From Galbibacter mesophilus (GTDB lineage: Bacteria; Bacteroidota; Bacteroidia; Flavobacteriales; Flavobacteriaceae), in contig NZ_JAMQVC010000001.1 in the NCBI RefSeq assembly GCF_023721415.1, positions 682,001-746,000 on the forward strand: DNA of 64,000 nt, in the 5' to 3' direction. A program made the position numbers and the translations under genes. Positions 27,133 through 35,950 of this stretch are shown here, piece by piece (position 1 is the stretch's first letter; every line of letters begins with the position of its first letter). Below the pieces are notes generated by a model that saw nothing but the letters and a program-made list of their open reading frames with translations, did no database searches and was not told the DNA's origin.

Positions 27133-28449
27133 TTAATATCTGTAGTATTCTGGCTTGAATGGTCCTTCAACCTCAACACCAATGTATTTTGCTTGTTCTT
27201 CGTTAAGCTCAGTAAGCTCTACTCCGATTTTTTCCAAATGAAGCTTAGCCACTTTTTCATCTAAATGCTTTGGAAGCATATACACCTCATTTTGATATTT
27301 ATCGGTGTGGTTCCAAAGTTCGATTTGCGCCAATGTTTGATTAGTAAACGAATTACTCATTACAAAACTTGGGTGACCCGTTGCGCAACCTAAATTTACC
27401 AACCTACCTTGTGCCAACAAAATAACATCCTTACCATCGATAGTGTATTTATCTACCTGTGGTTTGATGTTAACTTTCGTGTTTCCGTAATTTTTATTTA
27501 ACCAAGCTACATCTATTTCGTTATCAAAGTGCCCAATGTTACAAACAATGGTCTTGTCTTTCATTTTCTCGAAATGCTTGCTGGTTACAATGTCCTTGTT
27601 TCCAGTGGTAGTAATTACAATGTCTGCTTTTTCTACCACGGTTTCCAGTTTTTTAACCTCGTACCCATCCATTGCAGCCTGCAAGGCACAAATTGGGTCA
27701 ATTTCAGTAACCGTAACAATAGAACCGGCACCTCTAAAAGAAGCAGCAGTACCTTTACCAACATCTCCATAACCACAAACTACTACGCGTTTTCCTGCCA
27801 ACATAACGTCAGTGGCACGACGAATGGCATCTACAGCACTTTCGCGACAACCGTATTTATTGTCGAATTTAGATTTCGTTACCGAATCGTTTACGTTGAT
27901 GGCTGGCATAGGAAGCGTTCCGTTTTTCATACGCTCGTACAAACGGTGAACACCCGTAGTGGTTTCTTCCGATAATCCTTTAACACCGGCAGCCAATTCT
28001 GGGTATTTATCCAATACCATATTGGTAAGGTCACCACCATCGTCCAAAATCATGTTCAACGGCTTTCTTTCCTCACCAAAGAAAAGTGTTTGCTCAATAC
28101 ACCAGTCAAATTCCTCTTCTGTCATCCCTTTCCATGCATATACCGAAATACCGGCAGCAGCGATTGCAGCAGCAGCTTCGTCTTGCGTCGAGTAGATGTT
28201 ACAAGAACTCCAAGTAACCTCAGCTCCTAAAGAAATTAAAGTTTCAATTAAAACTGCCGTTTGTACGGTCATGTGCAAACATCCCGCAATTCGGGCACCT
28301 TTAAGAGGCTGTTCGTTTTTATATTCTTCTCTTAAAGACATTAGTCCGGGCATTTCTGCTTCGGCCAATTCTATTTCTTTTCTCCCCCATTCTGCCAAAG
28401 AAATATCTTTTACTTTATAGGCTACGTAAGGAATTGTTTTCGTACTCAT
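27133..28449 (-). CDS. ahcY: Adenosylhomocysteinase
   Basis: 438 residues, the usual length of this form. Conserved motifs [33 protein letters not shown], the NAD-binding [13 protein letters not shown] and the C-terminal [10 protein letters not shown] are all present. It hydrolyses S-adenosylhomocysteine to adenosine and homocysteine, releasing inhibition of methyltransferases. A TAACTTTG -7 box (minus strand, 28526-28533) gives a leader of about 70 bases; divergent from the PPTase gene. Confidence 0.97.
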   Translation of the reverse strand: MSTKTIPYVAYKVKDISLAEWGRKEIELAEAEMPGLMSLREEYKNEQPLKGARIAGCLHMTVQTAVLIETLISLGAEVTWSSCNIYSTQDEAAAAIAAAGISVYAWKGMTEEEFDWCIEQTLFFGEERKPLNMILDDGGDLTNMVLDKYPELAAGVKGLSEETTTGVHRLYERMKNGTLPMPAINVNDSVTKSKFDNKYGCRESAVDAIRRATDVMLAGKRVVVCGYGDVGKGTAASFRGAGSIVTVTEIDPICALQAAMDGYEVKKLETVVEKADIVITTTGNKDIVTSKHFEKMKDKTIVCNIGHFDNEIDVAWLNKNYGNTKVNIKPQVDKYTIDGKDVILLAQGRLVNLGCATGHPSFVMSNSFTNQTLAQIELWNHTDKYQNEVYMLPKHLDEKVAKLHLEKIGVELTELNEEQAKYIGVEVEGPFKPEYYRY

Positions 28450-28525
28450 ATTATCTTTTTATTTTTACATTCGTTAATCAATAGCAACTTCTTTAAAATA
28501 GCAATTTTTTGCTGAAAAATCGTTG

Positions 28526-28533
28526 CAAAGTTA
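28526..28533 (-). promoter_or_regulatory. -7 box (TAACTTTG) for ahcY
   Basis: Minus-strand TAACTTTG fits TAnnTTTG, 77 bases upstream of the ahcY start. No well-placed -33 TTG was found, so it is a moderate call. Confidence 0.5.
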
Positions 28534-28554
28534 CATAATTAACTTGTATTATTC

Positions 28555-29190
28555 ATGCCTCTTTACAAAACTATAACGCCTTCTGAAGATACTAAAGTAC
28601 TGATTTGGAAGATTGAAGAAACTTATGACGAAATGCGTTCTGGAATTGAGCTTACCGACAATTGCAGGGAACGACTTAGCCATATGAAATCGGAAATCCA
28701 CCAAAGGGGGTTTTTAAGTGTTCGTCAACTTTTAAAGGCAGCTGGCTATAAAACATCCGATTTGTATTACGACGGCTCCGGAAAACCACATTTAAAAGAC
28801 GGCAACTATATTTCCATTACACATTCTTTTATTTTCTCCGGAATCATTATCAGCAGTAAAACCAAAATAGGTATAGATATTGAAAAGCAACGTGATAAAA
28901 TAAGTGTGATTGCCCATAAATTCATCAATTACGAATATAACTTCTTAACCGATGCCGACGTACGCCGACTTACAGTGGTGTGGTGCATTAAAGAAAGCTT
29001 GTACAAAGTGTTTGCTACGGAAGGAATGAGCTTTAAACAACACACGAAAGTTATACCTTTTGAAATAGAAGAAATGAAAGGTACTGGTTGGATTTTTTAC
29101 CACGGAAAAATTGAAAAATACAAAATAGAATTTTTGGAGTTTGAAGGTTTTACCTGCGCATATGCGATGGGGTCTGATAACCTGGTTTAG
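28555..29190 (+). CDS. 4'-phosphopantetheinyl transferase superfamily protein
   Basis: 211 residues, a Sfp-type double domain. The Mg/CoA motif GIDIEKQRD (residues about 104-112) and the WCIKESLYK motif (about 142-150) are intact, and SITHSFIFSG precedes them. It transfers phosphopantetheine from CoA to a carrier protein. A ketoacyl synthase is present in the window (17658) but no carrier protein is, so the target is unknown. Divergent from ahcY. Confidence 0.86.
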   Translation: MPLYKTITPSEDTKVLIWKIEETYDEMRSGIELTDNCRERLSHMKSEIHQRGFLSVRQLLKAAGYKTSDLYYDGSGKPHLKDGNYISITHSFIFSGIIISSKTKIGIDIEKQRDKISVIAHKFINYEYNFLTDADVRRLTVVWCIKESLYKVFATEGMSFKQHTKVIPFEIEEMKGTGWIFYHGKIEKYKIEFLEFEGFTCAYAMGSDNLV

Positions 29191-29240
29191 ACGTTATGAA
29201 AGACAACTGCAGTTCAATACTATAAAATAAATTGTAAATC

Positions 29241-29420
29241 CGACCTATTTAAAAAGTATTGAAAATCAAGGAAGCAGTGGTGGCCTAAAAAGATAAAAAG
29301 CTGTTTGAGCGTAGCGAGTTCTTTTTATCTGTGGAGGAGGGTTCCGTAGCATTTTCTTATACATTTTAAATCAGTCTTGACTTTTTTGTTTCGTTTTTGT
29401 GTCAAGACAAAAATGAAAGA
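29241..29420 (+). repeat. Dispersed two-hairpin repeat, copy 3
   Basis: Variant copy: the apical stem is AGATAAAAAG / CTTTTTATCT (29291-29300, 29321-29330) and the second hairpin is 29389-29418 (TTTC...GAAA). The paired changes relative to copies 1, 2 and 5 keep both stems perfect. It lies immediately downstream of tspO, facing copy 4. Confidence 0.8.
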
Positions 29421-29440
29421 ATACTGCATAAACTAGATAT

Positions 29441-29917
29441 CTAATTCAACTGCCAAATACTAAAATTCAATATCATAGCAAAAGCTACCCACAACAAATA
29501 AGGAATTAACAAGTAGGCTGCTATTTTACTCACTACTTTAAACCACTTTATGGTAAGAAGAATAAGAATGAACAGCGTAATAATGATTAGCAATGCCCAA
29601 AAAGGTTTTTGAAAACCAAAAAATACAATGCTCCACATGGCATTAAAAACCAATTGAAAAGCAAAGTGATACAAAGCTGTTTGCACCCAAATATGATAAA
29701 ACCCCCTTGCCCAAACTATTCCGGCTGATATTCCCATTAAAACATAAAGAACGGTCCATACAGGAGCAAAAATCCAATTGGGCGGATTAAAAACCGGCTT
29801 CTGTAAGGTGCTGTACCAGCTATCTACCGAAGTTTCAGTTGCATACCCAGAGAGAAACCCAACCAAAAGGCAAACAGCAACCGACAGAATAATGCGTGTC
29901 CCTTTCTTTAATTCCAT
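29441..29917 (-). CDS. tspO: TspO/MBR family protein
   Basis: 158 residues from the ATG at 29917 (the GTG at 29935 is in frame but less likely). Five hydrophobic helices, with the conserved WYSTLQKPVFNPPNWIFAPVW loop and an ALWxxxFF-type stretch near residues 95-125. Tryptophan-rich sensory proteins bind porphyrins, cholesterol or hemes; the bacterial role is mostly unknown. It lies between two inverted copies of the dispersed repeat (29241 and 30018), upstream of the mevalonate genes but on the opposite strand. Confidence 0.92.
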   Translation of the reverse strand: MELKKGTRIILSVAVCLLVGFLSGYATETSVDSWYSTLQKPVFNPPNWIFAPVWTVLYVLMGISAGIVWARGFYHIWVQTALYHFAFQLVFNAMWSIVFFGFQKPFWALLIIITLFILILLTIKWFKVVSKIAAYLLIPYLLWVAFAMILNFSIWQLN

Positions 29918-29984
29918 GAAATAAGCTTTATTCACTAAAATAAGAATTTTTATTTCAATTTAGACAATCATGCTTTACAAACCT

Positions 29985-30197
29985 AAACAGGTAAGCAATT
30001 GTCTCGCACAATAGTATATGTTCATTTTTTCCATCGATAAAAAAACGAACCAAAAAAATCTAGGCTTGCTATAAAAATATAAGAAAATGCTACGGAACCC
30101 TCCTCCACAGATAAAAAGAACTCGCTACGCTCAAACAGCTTTTTATCTTTTAGGCCCCCACTGCTTCCTTGATTTTCAATATTTCTATAGACAGGCC
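29985..30197 (-). repeat. Dispersed two-hairpin repeat, copy 4 (inverted)
   Basis: Same variant as copy 3 (AGATAAAAAG at 30109-30118 paired with 30139-30148), in opposite orientation, with the second hairpin at 30020-30050. The flank ATATACTATT and beyond matches the extended part of the other copies. With copy 3 it brackets tspO as an inverted pair. Confidence 0.8.
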
Positions 30198-30303
30198 AAA
30201 ATAACCTTAATCAACGGAAAAGCTTTTAAAACAACTTCAAATTGTACAAAAGTGATTCTTTCTGGAAAAATATCTCTAGAACAAATAACTAGTGAGATTA
30301 ATT

Positions 30304-30311
30304 TATATTTG
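30304..30311 (+). promoter_or_regulatory. -7 box (TATATTTG) for mvaD
   Basis: TATATTTG is an exact TAnnTTTG match 19 bases upstream of the mvaD ATG, giving a leader of about a dozen bases. No clear -33 TTG. Confidence 0.5.
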
Positions 30312-30330
30312 CCTAAAGTTTAAACACTCA

Positions 30331-31422
30331 ATGAACGAAGCGAAATTCAAACCAAATCCGGACACACACCAATTGGAATCGGGAAACTATACTTGGCAAT
30401 CGCCGAGCAATATTGCCTTGGTGAAATATTGGGGAAAAAAGGAAAATCAGATTCCTGCCAATCCTTCCATTAGTTTTACACTAAGCAATTGCTTTACCAA
30501 AACAACGTTGGAATTCAGCAAAAAAGAAAAAAAATCAGAAGGAAATTATAGCTTTGAGGTTTTTTTAGATGGAGATTTAAAACCTGATTTCGCTCCTAAA
30601 ATTGAAACGTTTTTCAAGCGTGTGGAAGCATATTTGCCATTTTTAAAGGATTTCCATTTTACCATTAAAACACACAATTCTTTCCCGCACAGCAGCGGGA
30701 TTGCTTCTTCTGCAAGCGGAATGAGCGCCTTGGCACTGTGTCTTATGAGCATGGAAAAAGCGATGAATCCATCCATTTCTGAAGAACATTTTAACGAAAA
30801 AGCTTCTTTTTTGGCAAGATTAGGTTCGGGTAGCGCTTGTAGAAGTATCGAAGGCCCTCTTGTAAGTTGGGGCGAACACAAAGCAATAGCCAACAGTTCT
30901 AATTTAATTGGCACTAAATATACAGGCGAAATACACGAGAGTTTTCAAGAATATCAAGATACCATTTTGCTGGTTGATGTTGGCGAGAAAAAAGTGAGCA
31001 GCACTGTTGGTCACGGACTCATGAACGGCCATCCTTTTGCTGAAAGAAGATTTTCACAAGCCCATGAAAACATCGATAAGCTGAAAGAAATATTTATTTC
31101 GGGTAATCTGGAAGCCTTTATTTCCGTTGTGGAGAGCGAAGCCCTTACCCTGCACGCAATGATGATGACTTCCCAGCCGTATTTTCTTTTGATGAAACCT
31201 AATACGTTGGCCATCATCGAAAAGATTTGGGCTTTTAGAAAAGAAACAGGACATAATCTTTGCTTTACACTGGATGCAGGAGCCAATGTTCACCTACTCT
31301 ATCCAAAAGCAGAAAAAGAAGAAGTGCTTCAATTTATTAAAAACGAATTGGTTGCATTTTGCAAAGAAGGAAGGTATATTTGCGACGAAATTGGATTTGG
31401 AGCTTATTTGGTTGATAGTTGA
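30331..31422 (+). CDS. mvaD: Diphosphomevalonate decarboxylase
   Basis: 363 residues from the ATG at 30331; the in-frame GTG upstream at 30292 would put the start ahead of the promoter. Family hallmarks are SNIALVKYWGK at residues about 27-37 and the GHMP glycine-serine loop SSGIASSASGMSALA. It converts mevalonate 5-diphosphate to isopentenyl diphosphate. It forms the mevalonate cluster with the kinase at 31945 and feeds the UbiA prenyltransferase at 32898. A dispersed repeat (copy 5) separates it from the kinase. Confidence 0.94.
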   Translation: MNEAKFKPNPDTHQLESGNYTWQSPSNIALVKYWGKKENQIPANPSISFTLSNCFTKTTLEFSKKEKKSEGNYSFEVFLDGDLKPDFAPKIETFFKRVEAYLPFLKDFHFTIKTHNSFPHSSGIASSASGMSALALCLMSMEKAMNPSISEEHFNEKASFLARLGSGSACRSIEGPLVSWGEHKAIANSSNLIGTKYTGEIHESFQEYQDTILLVDVGEKKVSSTVGHGLMNGHPFAERRFSQAHENIDKLKEIFISGNLEAFISVVESEALTLHAMMMTSQPYFLLMKPNTLAIIEKIWAFRKETGHNLCFTLDAGANVHLLYPKAEKEEVLQFIKNELVAFCKEGRYICDEIGFGAYLVDS

Positions 31423-31944
31423 TAATGGATAATTAAAAATTGATAGCGTCCAAAATGTTTTTGAAAAATCATCATTTAGGCATGATGTATAGTTGTTTAG
31501 ACGAATTTTTAACTGCCTGAGGTTGTTTTTGGCCTGTCTAGAAAAATATTGAAAATCAAGGAAGCAGTGTGGATAAATGATAAAAATCTGTTTGAGACCG
31601 ACCATAGGAAGGGCGAGTTATTTTTATCAGTGGCTGGGGTTTCCGTAGCATTTTCTTATATTTTTATAGCAAGCCTAGATTTTTTTGGTTCGTTTTTTTA
31701 TCAATGAAAAAAATGAACATATAATATTTTAGGACGGGATTGATTAAAAATTGATAATTTCTTGAAAAAGAATATCATCAAAGAGAAGAGCTTTGCGTAC
31801 GCCATAGAAATTGTTTATATTTATAATACTTGATAGCGCAAAGAAAGGAACATGTGATGTAAACTTAATTATCAACTGAAACTCCTGTTTTCGAAATTAA
31901 ATTACGGAGTTCGATTCAAATTTAGAAGTAATATTTATAAACCG
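31423..31944. other. Intergenic region between mvaD and mevalonate kinase
   Basis: 522 bp without a gene. Contains simple TTGATAATTGATAA-type sequence at the start, dispersed-repeat copy 5 (31531-31745), and the kinase leader. No ORF or RNA gene seen. Confidence 0.6.
31531..31745 (+). repeat. Dispersed two-hairpin repeat, copy 5
   Basis: Apical stem TGATAAAAAT (31578-31587) paired with 31620-31629; second hairpin 31688-31718. Closely matches copy 1, without the nested insertion. Confidence 0.8.
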
Positions 31945-32883
31945 ATGAAGGGACCTTTATTCTACTCAAAAATTTTACTCTTCGGAGAGTATGGCATCAT
32001 AAAAGATTCCAAAGGCTTGTCTATACCTTATAATTTTTATAACGGGGCGCTTAAAGTGGCTGACGACCCTTCTTCGGAAGCAAAAAATTCCAATGAAAGT
32101 TTAAAAAAGTTTGCGCTTTATCTTGATGAACTTCAGCAAGAACCGGATAGTCTAGTGTCTTTTGATATTGAAAAACTTACTGAAGATGTTGAAAACGGAA
32201 TGTATTTCGATAGTAGCATTCCGCAAGGATACGGCGTTGGAAGTAGCGGTGCTTTGGTAGCTGCCATTTACGATAAATATGCCAATGATAAGATTACGGT
32301 TTTAGAAAACCTTACACGCGATAAGCTATTAAAGCTAAAAGCTATTTTTGGTGCAATGGAGTCGTTTTTCCACGGAAAATCCTCTGGTCTCGACCCATTA
32401 AACAGTTATTTAAGCTTACCCATCCTAATCAATTCAAAAGATAATATTGAACCCGCTGGCATTCCATCGCAAGCCGTAAACGGCAAAGGCGCTGTTTTCT
32501 TATTGGATAGCGGCACGGTTGGTGAAACCGCTCCGATGGTTCAAATCTTTATGGAAAACATGAAGCAGGAAGGCTTTCGAAATATGTTGAAAGATCAATT
32601 TATAAAACATACTGATGCCTGTGTGGACGATTTCTTAAAAGGAGACGTAAAATCACTTTTCAAAAATATAAAACAGCTTTCCAATACGGTACTTACCAAT
32701 TTTAAACCTATGATTCCTGCCCAATTTCATAAATTATGGAAGCAAGGTATCGACACCAACGACTATTACCTAAAGCTTTGTGGGTCTGGTGGTGGAGGCT
32801 ATATTTTAGGGTTTACACAAGATATTGAAAAAGCAAGGAAAGCATTGGATGGATATAAATTGGAAGTAGTTTATAACTTCTAA
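31945..32883 (+). CDS. mvk: GHMP kinase, probable mevalonate kinase
   Basis: 312 residues. The N-terminal SKILLFGEYGIIKDSKGLS is the usual mevalonate-kinase opening, and the ATP loop PQGYGVGSSGALVAA (about 98-112) and C-terminal KLCGSGGGGYILGF motif are conserved. It phosphorylates mevalonate or a close analogue. Phosphomevalonate kinase shares the fold, so mevalonate specificity is inferred. It lies 14 bp upstream of the UbiA gene in one operon. Confidence 0.88.
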   Translation: MKGPLFYSKILLFGEYGIIKDSKGLSIPYNFYNGALKVADDPSSEAKNSNESLKKFALYLDELQQEPDSLVSFDIEKLTEDVENGMYFDSSIPQGYGVGSSGALVAAIYDKYANDKITVLENLTRDKLLKLKAIFGAMESFFHGKSSGLDPLNSYLSLPILINSKDNIEPAGIPSQAVNGKGAVFLLDSGTVGETAPMVQIFMENMKQEGFRNMLKDQFIKHTDACVDDFLKGDVKSLFKNIKQLSNTVLTNFKPMIPAQFHKLWKQGIDTNDYYLKLCGSGGGGYILGFTQDIEKARKALDGYKLEVVYNF

Positions 32884-32897
32884 AATCCCCTCACATC

Positions 32898-33803
32898 ATG
32901 TTAACGCGAAAGCAAAAGCACTTACTCTTAAAGTTGCTGAGTCTCTTTTCAGTTGTTCGCGGTTACAACTTGTTAGTCATTGCGCTGGCCCAATACTTAA
33001 CGGCCATTTATATTCTAGCGCCGGAAATTCCCGTTACTTCCATTTTGTTTGATGGTAATTTATTTGCCATTGTTGCTGCTTCGGCCATTGCGATAGCATC
33101 CGGTTATCTTATTAATAGCTTTTACGATGCGGAAAAAGATTTAATTAACCGTCCCACCAAAACAATGTTAGACCGACTGGTAAGTCAGCGGTTTAAACTT
33201 TCGGCCTATTTTGTGCTTAATTTCATCTCCGTAATTTTTGCCAGTTACGTTTCTTTCAGAGCTGTTGTTTTCTTTTCCCTTTACATTTTCGGTATTTGGT
33301 TTTATTCCCATAAAATGAAAAAACTGCCATTTCTCGGCAATTTTGTATCGGCAACGCTGGCAATAACGCCTTTCTTTGCGGTTTTTCTTTATTACAAAAA
33401 CTTTCAATCGGTGATATTTGTGCATGCTGTATTCCTGTTCTTAATCATTCTGGTTCGGGAAATGGTGAAGGATTTGGAGAATGTAAAAGGCGACCTTGCG
33501 CAAGATTACCAAACCATCCCTGTGATGTATGGCGAAAACACTTCTAAAATATTAATTACCATACTTATCGCACTTACTTTTATCCCCGCCTTTTTATTGG
33601 TAACCACTTTCGAAGTTGGCTACATGTATCTATTCTTCTACGCCTGCATGTTGCTTTTACTGGTATTCGTATTTTTTCTTTGGAAGTCCAACCGAAAAAT
33701 GCACTATCTACTACTTCATAACATTTTAAAATTGATAATTGTAACGGGTGTCTTTAGTATCCTTTTGATTGATGTTGACTTGGTGCTAAACCGGATTTTG
33801 TAA
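32898..33803 (+). CDS. UbiA-family prenyltransferase
   Basis: 301 residues, eight to nine TM helices. The first Asp-rich motif is NSFYDAEKDLINRP (about 75-88) and the second is REMVKDLENVKGDLAQD (about 190-206). Annotated homologues are often labelled geranylgeranylglycerol-phosphate geranylgeranyltransferase, but the exact acceptor is not shown by sequence. It is the last gene of the mevalonate cluster and probably uses its isoprenoid product. Immediately after it the accessory array begins. Confidence 0.85.
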   Translation: MLTRKQKHLLLKLLSLFSVVRGYNLLVIALAQYLTAIYILAPEIPVTSILFDGNLFAIVAASAIAIASGYLINSFYDAEKDLINRPTKTMLDRLVSQRFKLSAYFVLNFISVIFASYVSFRAVVFFSLYIFGIWFYSHKMKKLPFLGNFVSATLAITPFFAVFLYYKNFQSVIFVHAVFLFLIILVREMVKDLENVKGDLAQDYQTIPVMYGENTSKILITILIALTFIPAFLLVTTFEVGYMYLFFYACMLLLLVFVFFLWKSNRKMHYLLLHNILKLIIVTGVFSILLIDVDLVLNRIL

Positions 33804-33810
33804 GTCTGTG

Positions 33811-33953
33811 GACGCTGGAGGCTAGATGCTAGAGGCTGGAAGACCTAAGTGGTCAGTGGTCAGGTAAGATAGTTTGTTTTAAGGGTTTTGAGGCTGTTTT
33901 TCTTATTTTTTATTTAGACTCGTCACGAGCGTGAGGCTTGTGGTGGCGGGGAC
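33811..33953 (-). repeat. Array-1 left end with element A1
   Basis: Starts with CTGGAGGCTAGATGCTAGAG-type sequence, then AGTGGTCAGTGGTCAGG, then TTTTGAGGCTGTTTTTCTTA, and ends in the palindromic element A1 (33918-33953, CACGAGCGTGAGGCTTG). The same order recurs at 37880-38019. It lies between ubiA and the first cassette gene and marks the left boundary of array 1. Confidence 0.7.
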
Positions 33954-33962
33954 AGAAGCTTT

Positions 33963-34631
33963 TTAATTCCAAAATTCCCACCATTTTTTTGAAATGGAAC
34001 GCTTATTATCATTTTCAGTTGGCTCAGTGGTCCAAAATTTATAAATGGTTCCTACAGCGGTCCCGCTATCTGAAATTGGGTATTTTAGCCCAATTTTATC
34101 CATAAAATCCAACACTTGCCAATCCTCGTTTGTGAATTCGTCTTGAGGATAAGCTTTAATGGGTTCTGCTTCCAAATCCCAACGAACATAATAATTCGCA
34201 ATATTCTCCTTTTTTATATTAGGGACTAATTCTGCAACTAATTGAGGATTCCCTTTTTGTTCGTCAATTTCTGTTTCTGATAAATTATCATCCCAATAAT
34301 CGGGAATAGGATTAAACTGGTCAACTAATTCTCCTGAGCTGTAAAAAAAGTACAACCATAAATCTCCATCATGGATGTGAAAAAAGAAAACAGGACAATC
34401 AAGTTTTTCAGATAAGTACTTCGATACATCTTCGGACTTCTCGAATCCACTTGGATATAAGATGGTGACGTTTCCTTTGTTCTCGTTTATAACACAAAAG
34501 TTTGGATTCTCGTTATCGAGATTCTCTTTTAATAGATCACCTCCATTTTTTTTAGCAAACTCTTTTAAGCATTTTTCAACGTCCTCTTTTGTTTTTCCAA
34601 TAACTCCAGACATCGATAGAAAAAGTCCCAT
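33963..34631 (-). CDS. Cassette protein of unknown function, 222 residues
   Basis: I prefer the ATG at 34631 (MGLFLSMSGVIG); a TTG at 34661 is the longer alternative and overlaps element A2. No signal peptide or TM segment. The centre is rich in aromatic residues (FFFHIHDGDLWLYFFYSSGE) followed by FNPIPDYWDD, and the tail ends in Lys-Trp-Trp. This general look fits small immunity-type or stress proteins carried in accessory cassettes, but I do not recognise a family. It follows element A2 and precedes A1 on the minus strand. Confidence 0.6.
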   Translation of the reverse strand: MGLFLSMSGVIGKTKEDVEKCLKEFAKKNGGDLLKENLDNENPNFCVINENKGNVTILYPSGFEKSEDVSKYLSEKLDCPVFFFHIHDGDLWLYFFYSSGELVDQFNPIPDYWDDNLSETEIDEQKGNPQLVAELVPNIKKENIANYYVRWDLEAEPIKAYPQDEFTNEDWQVLDFMDKIGLKYPISDSGTAVGTIYKFWTTEPTENDNKRSISKKWWEFWN

Positions 34632-34663
34632 AGGCTTTGTTTTATTTAATCTAACTTTCAATC

Positions 34664-34696
34664 ATCATGCGCGTGACGCTCGTGCTAGCGTGGGGA
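34664..34696 (-). repeat. Palindromic element A2
   Basis: GCGTGACGCTCGTGCTAGCG-type sequence, a copy of the A palindrome, between the 222-residue gene and the truncated small ORF. No B element accompanies it here, so part of the junction may have been lost. Confidence 0.7.
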
Positions 34697-34819
34697 ATTT
34701 CTAGCAAAAACACCATAAATATGCCCTAAATCATTGTTATTATGAATGACTTTATTTTCATTTTCTCTTAAAAGAACTACGACTTCTGATATTTTTTTTA
34801 ATTTTTCTTCTTTAGTCAT
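34685..34819 (-). pseudogene. 44-codon ORF fragment ending inside element A2
   Basis: ATG at 34819; begins MTKEEKLKKISEVVVLLREN and stops at TAG 34685 within the A2 repeat. The final residues (NSPR) are encoded by the repeat, so this looks like the 5' part of a gene whose 3' end was replaced by the insertion of the element. It could also be a genuine small protein. Confidence 0.4.
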
Positions 34820-34861
34820 TTTTAATAGCAGACAACAGTTGGTATAACCGTCAGTTAAGTA

Positions 34862-35323
34862 TTAAAGTATACATTTTTTTTTGAAATGATTTATTCTCAA
34901 TTCTGAGTTTACATCAGTTTTACTTATTGACACAATCGGAAGCTCGTATAACTTGTATATGTAATTTATTCTATTAGTTAAAGTACTTGCTTTTTTTCTC
35001 TCCTCAAGCGCAGTAAAATCATCGTATTTTCCGTAAGGAACTCTATCAACAATGATAATGTCAAATACGTTTTGTTTGATATGACTATTAATCTCAATTT
35101 TCTTTTCAAATAGTTCTGTGAAATTTATTGTACTTAACTCCTTTAAGGTTTCGCTTGAATATTCTTCAGTTGCTATTAAGACTCTTTTATTATCGAGCTT
35201 TTTAGTTATCTCAATTATTAATTCTTTTTCTATGTTTTGGTCCAATGGTACCATGACCTTAATTAGTTCGTTACCTAATGAAACAGAGTGTGATACTTGA
35301 CTTGCTATTATTTTACAGTTCAT
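34862..35323 (-). CDS. Unknown protein, 153 residues
   Basis: ATG at 35323 is chosen over an in-frame TTG at 35335. No TM or signal sequence. Alternating hydrophobic strands (KIIASQVS, NELIKVMVPL, KRVLIATEE, DIIIVDRVPYGKYDD) suggest an alpha/beta Rossmann-like core, and the Glu-Glu-Arg-Lys segment that follows is helical. I do not recognise a family. AT-rich, minus strand, second gene in the array after the ASCH gene. Confidence 0.55.
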   Translation of the reverse strand: MNCKIIASQVSHSVSLGNELIKVMVPLDQNIEKELIIEITKKLDNKRVLIATEEYSSETLKELSTINFTELFEKKIEINSHIKQNVFDIIIVDRVPYGKYDDFTALEERKKASTLTNRINYIYKLYELPIVSISKTDVNSELRINHFKKKCIL

Positions 35324-35350
35324 TAATCTTGTCAACTATATTTAGCGGCA

Positions 35351-35410
35351 ACGTGTAAGAATAGTAAGGCAGAAAATAGACTCTTACTATTCGGTTTAAC
35401 ACAAGCTAAG
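35351..35410. repeat. Intercassette hairpin
   Basis: 10-bp perfect inverted repeat GAATAGTAAG / CTTACTATTC (35359-35368 and 35383-35392) with outer GTGTAA and TTAACAC partners that could extend the stem. It lies in the gap between the 153-residue gene and the ASCH gene. The phrase TAAGAATAGTA recurs at about 38650 in the second junction. Confidence 0.5.
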
Positions 35411-35506
35411 TTTTTAAATTTTTCTTATTATAGTCATCAATAAGCCAAATCTAAAAATTTGGCGGACTTGCAAATGTGCATTAACTTAGATTTGTTAAAT
35501 AATTTA

Positions 35507-35950
35507 CTATGAGCAACTTATCTTGTTTCCAGCAGATTTTCCTTCCATATACATTGCGGTTTTTTCTTCTAAATAAATATATGATTGAGGTGCGTAAAAA
35601 TTCTCAAAAAAGTCGGCTGGGTCAATTCCATCTTCAAATTTTTCAACTTTGGAAACTTTAATTGAAAATCCAGTTTCGGAACCTCGATAATAATTAAAAA
35701 AGTCTTCTTTTTCAATTCCGCCAACTGTATTAAATTCGCTCCAAAGTTTTTCTGGGCTATTCTCTATTATTTCTTTTATCGTAAAAAAACCAATTATTTT
35801 CTTTTCTGGTGATGAAGAGTAGACAAAGATTTTGTCAACTGGTCTTTTAAAAATCTTTTTTCTAAACTCAACCTTTTTAGTGCCTGACATAATCGCGTGC
35901 GCATAAATTGGCTTAATTGATAATATAACGCTTGTCAAAGTATCCTTCAT
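35507..35950 (-). CDS. ASCH-domain protein
   Basis: 147 residues. The N-terminal VILSIKPIYAHAIMSGTKKVEFRKKIF motif split over residues 8-34 with IFVYSSSPEKKIIGFF is the ASCH (PUA-like) fold. ASCH domains are thought to bind RNA or modified nucleotides and occur in defence and translation-related proteins. Its 5' end overlaps the 3' end of the PIN-GNAT-EVE gene by 38 bp, so the two are translationally coupled and probably work together. No signal peptide. Confidence 0.78.
   Translation of the reverse strand: MKDTLTSVILSIKPIYAHAIMSGTKKVEFRKKIFKRPVDKIFVYSSSPEKKIIGFFTIKEIIENSPEKLWSEFNTVGGIEKEDFFNYYRGSETGFSIKVSKVEKFEDGIDPADFFENFYAPQSYIYLEEKTAMYMEGKSAGNKISCS

Noticed and set aside
30087-30323. 78-codon plus-strand ORF
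   Set aside because: Lies inside dispersed-repeat copy 4 and the mvaD leader; the other copies keep structure rather than this frame.
31880-31930. Possible tRNA remnant (GTTCGATTC)
   Set aside because: A short match to the T-loop only; no acceptor, D or anticodon arm can be formed.
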